From Methanocella arvoryzae MRE50 (lineage in GTDB: Archaea > Halobacteriota > Methanocellia > Methanocellales > Methanocellaceae): 64,000 nucleotides of DNA. Below are positions 37,527 to 45,157 of this stretch, piece by piece. The DNA is taken from contig NC_009464.1 of assembly GCF_000063445.1 (NCBI RefSeq), positions 1-64,000 of the forward strand, written 5' to 3'. The notes beneath the pieces were generated by a model. The model searched no databases, was not told the origin of the DNA, and saw only the letters and a program-made list of their open reading frames with translations. How positions within the stretch are numbered: the stretch's first letter is position 1; every line of letters begins with the position of its first letter. The translations under genes and the position numbers were made by a program.

Positions 37527-38828
37527 ATGGAATACTGGCAGCCGAAAATTGAAACAATGCCACGCAAGGATTTACAGGAGCTACAGCTGAAGCGGCTTAA
37601 GAAGACCGCCCGTGCCGTTTTTAACAATGTGCCGATGTATCAGCAGCGCTTTGCCGACGCAGGAGTCAAGCCGTCGGACATCAAAACTATCGACGATCTT
37701 AGAAAATTACCGTTCACTAAAAAAACCGACCTGCGGGAGAATTATCCCTTCGGCCTGTTTGCAGTGCCGATGAGCAAGATCAACCGTATTCATGCCTCTT
37801 CAGGCACCAGCGGAAAATCCACCGTTGTCGGTTATACAAAGAAGGACCTGGAAGTCTGGGCAGACCTGATGGCCCGGTGCTTCTTCATGGCGGGTGTCAG
37901 GCCCGGCGATACTTTCCAGAATGCCGCCAACTATGGCCTTTTTACCGGCGGACTGGGCATTCATGCGGGCGCAGAGCGGCTGGGCTGCTCCGTCGTGCCA
38001 AGCGGTACGGGCAGCACCCAGAAGCAGATCGAGATGATACAGGACTTCGGGGTAAAAGCCATGCACTGTACCCCCTCCTATGCTTTGTACATCGCCGAGA
38101 CCTGCAAGAAGATGGGAATAGAACCGGGCACTCTGCCCCTAAAGATCGGGCTGTTCGGCGCGGAGCCGTGGTCGGCTAACACCCGCCGTGAGCTGGAAAA
38201 AGCCTTCGGGATCAAGGCTTACGACTCTTATGGCTTATCAGAGATGATGGGCCCGGGCGTAGCCTTCGAATGCGTGGAGCAGGATGGCCTGCACATCTGG
38301 GAAGACGCCTTCATCGTGGAAGTCCTGGACAAAAACGGAGAGCAGTGCGCTCCCGGTGAGAAAGGCGAGCTAGTGTTGACGACTCTGTGTAAAGAGGCGC
38401 TGCCCCTTATCAGGTACAGGACCGGCGACATCACATCTCTTATGGAAGACGAGTGCCCGTGCGGCAGGACTGCCGTCAAGATCTCCAAATTCTACGGGAG
38501 AGTGGACGACATGCTGATCATCCGGGGCCTGAACGTGTTCCCCAGCCAGATCGAGCACGTGCTCATGGACATGCCAGAAGTAGGCGAATACTTCCAGGTA
38601 GTCCTGGAGCGGGTCAACCACATGGACGAGATGACGGTGAAGGTAGAGATGAGCGACAAAGCCTTCTCCGGCGAGCTTGGCGACCTTCAGAAGGTGACCG
38701 GCTCGGTGGCGAAGAAGCTGAAAGAGACGCTCAACCTCAGGACTAAAGTCGTGCTGGTCGAGCGGGGCAGCCTGCCGAGAGTTGAAGGGAAGAGCAAGAA
38801 GGTCCTGGATCTGCGGACAAGCATATGA
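37527..38828 (+). CDS. paaK: Phenylacetate-CoA ligase-like enzyme 1
   Basis: 433-residue adenylate-forming CoA ligase. The AMP-binding loop SSGTSGKSTVVGYT is at residues 91-104; YDSYGLSEMMGPG and YRTGD follow, and the C-terminal domain holds GRVDDMLIIRGLNVFPSQIE. It activates an aryl acid such as phenylacetate or indoleacetate with ATP and CoA. It is followed 83 bp later by a paralogue and then by a double-ACT protein, suggesting one regulated unit. ATG 37527 has GGGG upstream. Confidence 0.9.
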   Translation: MEYWQPKIETMPRKDLQELQLKRLKKTARAVFNNVPMYQQRFADAGVKPSDIKTIDDLRKLPFTKKTDLRENYPFGLFAVPMSKINRIHASSGTSGKSTVVGYTKKDLEVWADLMARCFFMAGVRPGDTFQNAANYGLFTGGLGIHAGAERLGCSVVPSGTGSTQKQIEMIQDFGVKAMHCTPSYALYIAETCKKMGIEPGTLPLKIGLFGAEPWSANTRRELEKAFGIKAYDSYGLSEMMGPGVAFECVEQDGLHIWEDAFIVEVLDKNGEQCAPGEKGELVLTTLCKEALPLIRYRTGDITSLMEDECPCGRTAVKISKFYGRVDDMLIIRGLNVFPSQIEHVLMDMPEVGEYFQVVLERVNHMDEMTVKVEMSDKAFSGELGDLQKVTGSVAKKLKETLNLRTKVVLVERGSLPRVEGKSKKVLDLRTSI

Positions 38829-38911
38829 CAGCCAGGTCAACCGAAGTACGGACAATCACGTTACAGGTCTATAAATAGCAGGCTGTCATTTTATAATAGA
38901 GAGGTTACTGA

Positions 38912-40222
38912 ATGGCATCAATGCTGGATTTCTGGAACTCCCGCATAGAGAGGGCTCCACTTGAAGAGCTGCAGGAAATACAGCTCAGGAAATTAAAATC
39001 ACTGGTAGATAACGTGTACAGGAACTCTGCGTTCTACCGGCAGAGGTTCGACGAGGCGGGTGTTAAGCCGGAAATGATCAAAAGCCTCGACGACATCGTA
39101 AAGCTACCGTTCACCTATAAAAAAGACCTGCGTGACAACTACCCGACCAAAATGTTCTCGGCCCCGCTGAGCCAGGTCGTCAGGTACCACGCCTCGTCCG
39201 GCACCACCGGCAAGCCCACTGTAGTCGGCTACACCCGGGGCGACATCGAGTGCTGGAGCACTTCCCTCGCCAGGGCCTTTACGTCCTGCGGCCTGGGCCA
39301 CGGCGACGTCATGATCGTGAGCTACGGCTACGGCCTGTTTACAGGCGGCCTGGGCGCTCACTACGGCGCAGAGGAAGTCGGCGCCAGTGTCATCCCCATG
39401 GGTGTGGGCAACACTCAGCGCCAGATCGAGCTGATGCAGGACCTGCATGCCACTGCGATCGCCTGTACTCCCTCCTATCTGCTCCACATGAACGAGACTG
39501 CGAAAGCGATGGGCATCAGCATCAAGAAAGATACCGATCTCAGGATGGCCTTCCTGGGCGCCGAGCCATGGTCTCTGGAGACCCGGGCCAGGATCGAGAA
39601 GAGCATGGGCATCAAGGCTTACGACATCTACGGCACGTCCGAGCTTTCCGGCCCGCTGTTCACCGAGTGCAAATGCCAGGACGGCATCCACGTCTGGGCC
39701 GACCACTTCCTGCTGGAAGTGATCGACAAGAACGGCGACCCTGTGCCCGAGGGCAAGAAAGGCGAACTCGTCGTGACCACCCTCTCCAAGGAAGCGCTGC
39801 CTCTCATACGCTACCGCGTGGGAGATACGACCATCCTCAACAACCAGGAATGCGAATGTGGCCGCACCCACCCGAGGATCATGCGCATCATGGGCCGTAC
39901 GGACGACATGCTGATCATCCGGGGCATCAACGTCTTCCCCAGCCAGATCGAGTCCGTGCTCATGACCATACCCGAGGTAGGCGAGCACTTCCAGATCATC
40001 GCGGACAGAAAAGGCGAGCTGGACGAGCTCACCGTCAGGGTGGAAGTCACGAAAACGGCGTTCAGCGACAAGCTGGCAGATCTCATGAAGCTGGAGCAGA
40101 AGGTCGGTTACGAGCTGCAGAAAGTGCTCAACCTCTCCACAAAGATCGAGCTTGTAGAGACGGGCACGTTGCCGAGATCCCAGGGCAAATCACAGAAGGT
40201 CATCGACAGAAGAAAGATATAA
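38912..40222 (+). CDS. paaK: Phenylacetate-CoA ligase-like enzyme 2
   Basis: 436-residue paralogue of the upstream ligase, with SSGTTGKPTVVGYT at residues 95-108, YDIYGTSELSGP and GRTDDMLIIRGINVFPSQIE. Both copies carry the C-terminal CoA-ligase lid. ATG 38912 is first; ATG 38921 is also possible. A TATA-like tctataaata at 38869-38878 may give it its own transcript. The ACT-domain gene starts 25 nt after its stop. Confidence 0.9.
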   Translation: MASMLDFWNSRIERAPLEELQEIQLRKLKSLVDNVYRNSAFYRQRFDEAGVKPEMIKSLDDIVKLPFTYKKDLRDNYPTKMFSAPLSQVVRYHASSGTTGKPTVVGYTRGDIECWSTSLARAFTSCGLGHGDVMIVSYGYGLFTGGLGAHYGAEEVGASVIPMGVGNTQRQIELMQDLHATAIACTPSYLLHMNETAKAMGISIKKDTDLRMAFLGAEPWSLETRARIEKSMGIKAYDIYGTSELSGPLFTECKCQDGIHVWADHFLLEVIDKNGDPVPEGKKGELVVTTLSKEALPLIRYRVGDTTILNNQECECGRTHPRIMRIMGRTDDMLIIRGINVFPSQIESVLMTIPEVGEHFQIIADRKGELDELTVRVEVTKTAFSDKLADLMKLEQKVGYELQKVLNLSTKIELVETGTLPRSQGKSQKVIDRRKI

Positions 40223-40247
40223 TATTTTTAAAATCGGAGTATCTATT

Positions 40248-40682
40248 ATGAAGGGGACGATCAAGCAGATATCTCTCTTTGCAGAGAATAAGCCCGGCAG
40301 GCTGGCGAAGATCGCAGAGTCGCTGAGCAAGGCTGAGATCAACATCCGGGCGTTCACCATCGCAGAGGCGGGCGACTTCGGAGTCATCCGGATGGTCGTC
40401 GACGACCCGGACAGAGCTTATAAAAACCTTCAGGGGCAGGGCTTCGCCGTGTCCGAGACCGACGTTATCGCCGTAGAGATGAAAGACATCCCCGGCGGCC
40501 TGCACGAGATCGCCAACTCGCTCGGCAGCGGCGGCGTCAACATCGACTACGCATACGCCTTCGTCACCAGGTCCGGCCTGGCGCTGCTCATCTTAAGAGT
40601 CGATGACATACCTGCTGCGCAGAGAGTTCTCCGGCTGGCAAAAGTACGCCTGGTCACCGACGAAGAGATCAGCAAAATCTAA
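40248..40682 (+). CDS. Double ACT-domain protein
   Basis: 144 residues made of two ACT domains (about 3-68 and 71-138), each opening with a ligand-binding loop: ENKPGRLAKIAE in the first and DIPGGLHEIANSL in the second. Such proteins bind amino acids. Being 25 nt behind a ligase gene, it likely senses an aromatic amino acid in an aryl-acid pathway; this is inference. No DNA-binding domain is present. Confidence 0.88.
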   Translation: MKGTIKQISLFAENKPGRLAKIAESLSKAEINIRAFTIAEAGDFGVIRMVVDDPDRAYKNLQGQGFAVSETDVIAVEMKDIPGGLHEIANSLGSGGVNIDYAYAFVTRSGLALLILRVDDIPAAQRVLRLAKVRLVTDEEISKI

Positions 40683-40683
40683 T

Positions 40684-40710
40684 GCCGCATGATGCGGCCC
40701 TTCTTTTTAG
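40684..40710 (+). terminator. Terminator after ACT-domain gene
   Basis: GCCGCA and TGCGGC pair across TGA at 40684-40698, followed by a T-rich ccttcttttta. Confidence 0.6.
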
Positions 40711-40715
40711 ACTAA

Positions 40716-41097
40716 GCAATACGAATGCTGTGCTGTGCGCTCTCTGGTTACTCCTGTGTGGTGAGACTGCGAGTGGAACGCTGCGCTGTGCTAGTCCTCA
40801 CAGATTTCACGGATTGAAACAGAATCCACAGATTTCTAATGGATAGCACAGATGACGACGGATTGCACAGATAATCTATAAAATGTATTCTGATCGACTA
40901 TCTTATGGTTGCTATCGGTGATCGAATAGTGTTAGCGTATTCCTTTTGTGCTATCGTGTAGTTATCTGTGGATTCTGCAGAGGAATCTGTGGAATCAATC
41001 GGAATCTGTGGCATCTGTGAGGATTGGCACAGCGCAGCGTTCGTTTTGCTGTCTCGGGGAGTCTGCACAATCAGTCAAGGCATAGCGCAGCGTTCGG
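40716..41097. repeat. Long inverted-repeat element, CCACAGATT family, copy C (opposite orientation)
   Basis: A third copy of the long palindrome. Its centre reads TTGCTATCGGTGATCG at 40909-40924, the reverse complement of the centre of copies A and B, so it is flipped. The left arm starts GAACGCTGCGCTGTGC near 40776 and the right arm ends GCACAGCGCAGCGTTCG near 41043, with outer arms (ATACGAATGCTGTGCTGTGC at 40719, AGCGCAGCGTTCG near 41083). No gene is supported in it. Confidence 0.85.
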
Positions 41098-41132
41098 AAA
41101 CGTTTACCGGCTCAGATGCAACATTCTCCTGA

Positions 41133-42107
41133 CTATAAGATGCCTTCAGTACACCTGACAACCAGCTTTCTCTGACCATCGCTTAACATGATCGGCAACC
41201 GGTGATCTCTGACGATGTCGCCAAGGCATGGGGTCTCGATCGTGAAAGCGGCAAGGTAAGCGGTCTGTTCCGACTCGACGGCTAGCGCAAAAATGCCTGT
41301 CTCTCCGTACTTTGCCCACAAGAACTGGGCATCGTCGGCAGTATCTGGAAATTCCTGGCAGAGTACCATTATGCCCGGCTCACCGGCCACGAACGTAGCC
41401 CTGACGCCGCTGGTCTTGAGGACCTTTTCGTCCATCATACAGGCCTCGATATAGGTTACCAGGTACCGGTACAGGATGTCCCGCTCGGCGCCAGCCAGCG
41501 TCGCCAGGTCTGCCTCTCCGCCCGTGTGGAACTGGCGTAAGGTTCCGTACTTCTTTCCGATGGAGATGTAGAGCGGAAGATCGCCTTGCCGATAATCTGC
41601 GAGGCGGGCCAGGAATTCTACCTTGTCTGAATCGATATCCTCGTGGGACATGAAGTACTGCCTGTCAGTGTCCTCCCTGATGCGGAACCTGATGGTCTCT
41701 TCCAGGTTCGGCGCCAGTATTCCATGATCCGGCAAATCCCAGACGCCGCACTTTGAGAGCCCCGTTCCTTTGACTGCCGTGTCCTTCAGGCACGCTTTCA
41801 GCCGGTCGGTCGTGATAAACCCGTCAGGGTCGGGAAAGATGCTGCATACAGCGGGCTTGAACGTATGGACGATACAACGGTCATCCTTCAGGAAGGGGCA
41901 CTCCCCTGCCAGCCCTCTCAAAAACATGCCTCTACGGCTATCGTGGGTTGTAATAACGCAGTATTCCCGCATAGCTTCGTCAATACCAATCCCCAGGCCA
42001 TGGGCGAGCATTACCAGATCGCTCGAGGTGACCGGATATAGCGCGTGTTTACGGCAGCAGTCGCCGCATTGCTTGCAGAAAAACTCGATGGTGTGAGACG
42101 AAACCAT
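41133..42107 (-). CDS. YkgJ-like cysteine-cluster protein
   Basis: 324 residues from ATG 42107. The N-terminal CxxCxxCC pattern (FFCKQCGDCCRKH) and later Cys in GECPFLKDDRCIVHTFKPAVCSIFP are the YkgJ-type zinc or iron-sulfur cluster motif, here extended by a long C-terminal part of unknown fold. ATG 42107 is chosen because a TATA box (TTTATATC) is centred 30 nt upstream, while an upstream ATG at 42161 would lie before that box. Function unknown. Confidence 0.72.
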   Translation of the reverse strand: MVSSHTIEFFCKQCGDCCRKHALYPVTSSDLVMLAHGLGIGIDEAMREYCVITTHDSRRGMFLRGLAGECPFLKDDRCIVHTFKPAVCSIFPDPDGFITTDRLKACLKDTAVKGTGLSKCGVWDLPDHGILAPNLEETIRFRIREDTDRQYFMSHEDIDSDKVEFLARLADYRQGDLPLYISIGKKYGTLRQFHTGGEADLATLAGAERDILYRYLVTYIEACMMDEKVLKTSGVRATFVAGEPGIMVLCQEFPDTADDAQFLWAKYGETGIFALAVESEQTAYLAAFTIETPCLGDIVRDHRLPIMLSDGQRKLVVRCTEGIL

Positions 42108-42318
42108 ATCGGTTCGGCATATGTGATATGGTTGATATAAAGTTTGCCAGCCTTTTCCCACGATTGGCCCGGCTCTGATTGTGATTAACGTTTTAGCCAG
42201 AGTCGAAATCGCTTATATCATCCTGGTCAGGCTTAGTGGTTTCTTTGCTTTCAGCGCTTGTAAAGCCAGAGCCGAAGGCTTTATGGGACGCACTTTTTAC
42301 CGCCGCCGAAGGCGACTT

Positions 42319-42369
42319 CCACCGACATTTCGGTGGCTTGCTGTTATTGGTCCAAAGGACCAATAACAG
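42319..42369 (+). promoter_or_regulatory. Stacked hairpins upstream of secreted protein gene
   Basis: CCACCGA/TCGGTGG (42319-42336) is followed at once by a perfect 13-bp inverted repeat, CTGTTATTGGTCC (42341-42353) and GGACCAATAACAG (42357-42369), with AAA between them. This lies 30 nt before the GTG start at 42399. It could be an operator, a terminator of an unseen RNA, or a leader hairpin. Confidence 0.5.
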
Positions 42370-42398
42370 CTACAATGTATTGAGATGAGGGTGGTACC

Positions 42399-43256
42399 GT
42401 GAGAAAACCAATAGTCATCACTATGTCACTTGTGATAGCCGGGATGATGATCGCTTCGGCAAGCGCGTTCTCTTTCCCGTCCGGGCTGTCTTCGATGAGC
42501 CTGCCCCAGCTGAGCTCACCTGCAATGTCGTCGAACCTTGGCGCTATTAGCGCGCCTGTGACAAGCTCGCAGGTATCTACTCCTTCGACTCCGTTTGGCA
42601 GCAGCAACTGGGGCTTGAATAACCTGCAGTTTTTCCAGCCGTCCAGGGCGACGGCTCAGCCGCCAGGAAGCAGCGGACTGGGTATTCCTGCATCTGACGT
42701 GGGGCCTATCCTGCAGTTGATGTCTCAGCTACCGTCACCAGAGCAGCTCCAGCAGTATCAAAACCCGACTCCGACGCCGGCTCCTGTAAACACGTTCACG
42801 AGCATATCCCAGGAGATACCGGCTGATCAGGTGATCTTCCTGGAAGTCTCCAAGAACATCGTGTTTATCGATGCTTCTGCTCAGGGATTCAAAGTTCCGA
42901 CGGTTACGATGAACTACCAGTATGACGATAAGAACAAGAAGCTGCTCCTGAAGAACAAGGGCGGTACCGACATCAGCGGCGCGAAGATCATCGTAGGCTA
43001 TACGAGACAGGATGACAGGGACAGCACCTATCTGTTCGACTACAACATCGGCAGCGTCCCGTACGACGATATCCCAATAGTGTTCACGGGGTCTGACGGC
43101 CGGGTATCCATCATTCTGAACGGCACCCAGAAGGACCTGATGCCAGGTGAGAAAGCCGAACTGACGACACAGGGGAACAATTTGATGACCACGATCACTG
43201 TGTCTAACTTCGGCCTGGTACCGAAGTCGAACATCGAGCTGAAAGACAAGCTATAA
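42399..43256 (+). CDS. Secreted uncharacterised protein
   Basis: 285 residues with a signal peptide (about 1-24, MIASASAF). A Ser/Pro/Gln-rich middle (about 25-135) with PTPTPAP is followed by a beta-rich domain (about 145-285) with short repeats of N and D. No family recognised. The start is GTG 42399 with GATGAGGGTGG just upstream. It is likely exported and possibly lipid- or wall-associated; no C-terminal anchor is visible. Confidence 0.65.
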   Translation: MRKPIVITMSLVIAGMMIASASAFSFPSGLSSMSLPQLSSPAMSSNLGAISAPVTSSQVSTPSTPFGSSNWGLNNLQFFQPSRATAQPPGSSGLGIPASDVGPILQLMSQLPSPEQLQQYQNPTPTPAPVNTFTSISQEIPADQVIFLEVSKNIVFIDASAQGFKVPTVTMNYQYDDKNKKLLLKNKGGTDISGAKIIVGYTRQDDRDSTYLFDYNIGSVPYDDIPIVFTGSDGRVSIILNGTQKDLMPGEKAELTTQGNNLMTTITVSNFGLVPKSNIELKDKL

Positions 43257-43262
43257 AATCAG

Positions 43263-43290
43263 GGGCCTTTATAGGCCCTTTCTTTTCTTT
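43263..43290 (+). terminator. Terminator after secreted protein gene
   Basis: GGGCCT (43263-43268) and AGGCCC (43273-43278) with loop TTAT, followed by tttcttttcttt. It lies between the convergent secreted-protein and PaaK genes. Confidence 0.65.
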
Positions 43291-44602
43291 AATATTGCCG
43301 CTCGTCGATGAGCCGCTTTGTCTTCTTTTCCTGCCTCGGAAGCGTCCCTACCGGCACGAATTCCAGCTCCGGCTTGAGACCCATAAGGGTGGAAGTGAGT
43401 TCTCTGGATAGCATGGCGGCCATCTCTTTCGTCGGCCTGTCTGTCTCTACTTTGATGTACAGCGAATCCATGGAGCCCGTATCGTTGCGCCTGGCATAAG
43501 CATACCACTCGTTGTTGATGTCCGGGTGCTTCATGAGCACCGACTCGATCTGCCCGGGGAAGACGTTGACGCCTCTGACGATGACCATGTCGTCAGTACG
43601 CCCATGCACCCTGTCGATGATTCTGTGTGTCAGGCCGCAGGAGCATTCGCCTATCAGCTTGCTTAGATCCCTCGTCCTGTACCTGATAAGCGGCATGCCT
43701 TCCTTGGTGAGCGGAGTCAGCACGATTTCGCCTCTCTCGCCTTCGTCGCAGGGCTCGCCTCTCTTATCCAGGATTTCCAGGATAAAGTGGTCTTCCCAGA
43801 TATGGATGCCCTCATGCTGCTTACAGTCGATGCCCACGCCGGGGCCGCACATTTCTGACAGGCCGTAGATGTCGAACGCGTCGAAGCCGAAGGTCCCCTC
43901 GATTGTCTTCCGCATAGCGTTAGACCAGTGCTCTGCACCGAAGACGCCGATTCGCAGGCCGAGATCTTTCGGGTCCATGCCCAGTTCCTGGCAGACCTCT
44001 GCAATGCGCAGGGAATACGTCACTGTGCTGCCGAGTACTGTAGTACCGAAGTCCTTCATCATCTCGATCTGCTTGCGAGTATCGCCAGGCCCGATCGGGA
44101 TGACCATACAGCCCAGTTCTTCGCCGCCATAGTGGAAGCCCAGGCCGCCCGTAAACAGGCCATAGCCTGGAGTCACCTGCATTATGTCTTCACGGGTGAC
44201 GCCTGTGACTTCGAGGCACCTGGCGAACATGCTGGCCCACGTGTAGACATCATTTTTCGTGTAAAAGACTGCCGTAGGCTTGCCGGTAGTGCCAGACGAG
44301 GCGTGCATCCGCACTATTTCATTTCTCGGCGCAGATAGAAGGCCATAAGGATAATTATCCCTGATGTCAGCTTTATCCGTCATCGGGAGCTTGCCGATGT
44401 CTTCAATGCCTCGGATGTCAGACGGCTTGAGGCCCAGCTCGTCGAACTTTCGCCGGTAAAAAGCATTGTTGTCGTATACTCGCCTGACCACAGACCGCAG
44501 CCTTCTGGACTGAAGCTCCTCCAGATCCTTGCGGGGCATCCGGAGGCTATCCGATACAGCATATGCAGAATGACCGTTAATCTTGGGAATATACGAGCTC
44601 AC
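43289..44602 (-). CDS. paaK: Phenylacetate-CoA ligase-like enzyme 3
   Basis: 437 residues from GTG 44602, which has a GGAGG site exactly 6 nt upstream (44613-44609); an ATG at 44632 is in frame but has no such site. It has SSGTTGKPTAVFYT, YGLSEMCGPG and HGRTDDMVIVRGVNVFPGQIE. A third paralogue in a 7-kb stretch. The promoter region contains the palindrome TACAATATTGTA at 44628-44639. Expected to activate an aryl acid as its CoA ester. Confidence 0.9.
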   Translation of the reverse strand: MSSYIPKINGHSAYAVSDSLRMPRKDLEELQSRRLRSVVRRVYDNNAFYRRKFDELGLKPSDIRGIEDIGKLPMTDKADIRDNYPYGLLSAPRNEIVRMHASSGTTGKPTAVFYTKNDVYTWASMFARCLEVTGVTREDIMQVTPGYGLFTGGLGFHYGGEELGCMVIPIGPGDTRKQIEMMKDFGTTVLGSTVTYSLRIAEVCQELGMDPKDLGLRIGVFGAEHWSNAMRKTIEGTFGFDAFDIYGLSEMCGPGVGIDCKQHEGIHIWEDHFILEILDKRGEPCDEGERGEIVLTPLTKEGMPLIRYRTRDLSKLIGECSCGLTHRIIDRVHGRTDDMVIVRGVNVFPGQIESVLMKHPDINNEWYAYARRNDTGSMDSLYIKVETDRPTKEMAAMLSRELTSTLMGLKPELEFVPVGTLPRQEKKTKRLIDERQY

Positions 44603-44744
44603 GACAGGCCTCCAATGTATATGATTGTACAATATTGTATATCTATATCTATTAATACCTTTCGAGATAATGTCATCGGTAGACTAAAAAGCTTACTATG
44701 TCTTCGCTCGGCTCTCTGGTTGCCCGGATTCAGCGAGACAGCAA

Positions 44745-44916
44745 GACGAACGCTGCGCTGTGCTGGGACACAGATTTAACAGATTGTACAGATTGCACAG
44801 ATGAACACAATAGATAAATAGGTAAGGGCTGCCTTTACCAGTCTGATTCGACGATCATCTGTGTCAATCTGTATAATCTGTGCAATCTGTGACCCTGGCA
44901 CAGCGCAGCGATCGTC
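44745..44916. repeat. Inverted-repeat element, CACAGATT family, copy D (divergent)
   Basis: Arms GACGAACGCTGCGCTGTGC (44745) and the reverse complement ending at 44916 enclose iterated ACAGATT/AATCTGT words. It is shorter than copies A-C and its centre has a different hairpin (GGTAAGGGCTGCCTTTACC). Confidence 0.8.
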
Positions 44917-44933
44917 ATCGGATCGCCCGCATC

Positions 44934-44957
44934 GGACGCCTGCCCTGGCAGGCGTCC
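44934..44957. repeat. Perfect 11-bp hairpin
   Basis: GGACGCCTGCC (44934-44944) and GGCAGGCGTCC (44947-44957) pair with only CT between them. It lies directly beside copy D and no gene ends here, so it is not an obvious terminator. Confidence 0.7.
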
Positions 44958-45050
44958 TGGCGGGCGAACTAGGAGATAAGATCGTACTGTTTCTCTAATA
45001 AGGATAATTAGTTCCTTATGGTATATTGAAAATGAATTATATGACAGCTT

Positions 45051-45150
45051 GAAAGGCGCAAGGGCGTAAAGTACAATTTTAATCATCTTTGCGTCTTAGC
45101 GCCCTTGCGCCTTTGCGATATAAAAACAAGGCCGCTCGGGGCCGAAAGTC
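45051..45150. repeat. Inverted-repeat element, GGCGCAAAG family, copy E
   Basis: A perfect 15-bp pair, AAAGGCGCAAGGGCG (45052-45066) and its reverse complement (45100-45114), is followed by a GC-rich flank AAGGCCGCTCGGGGCCGAAA at about 45129-45148. The same flank type follows copy F at 51895. It is directly downstream of the MutS-like gene (minus strand) and may end its transcript. Confidence 0.75.
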
Positions 45151-45157
45151 TATGTGG

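Noticed and set aside
39250-40251. 333-codon frame overlapping second PaaK
   Set aside because: Same-strand shadow with Arg/His/Gly bias; the PaaK frame has all family motifs.
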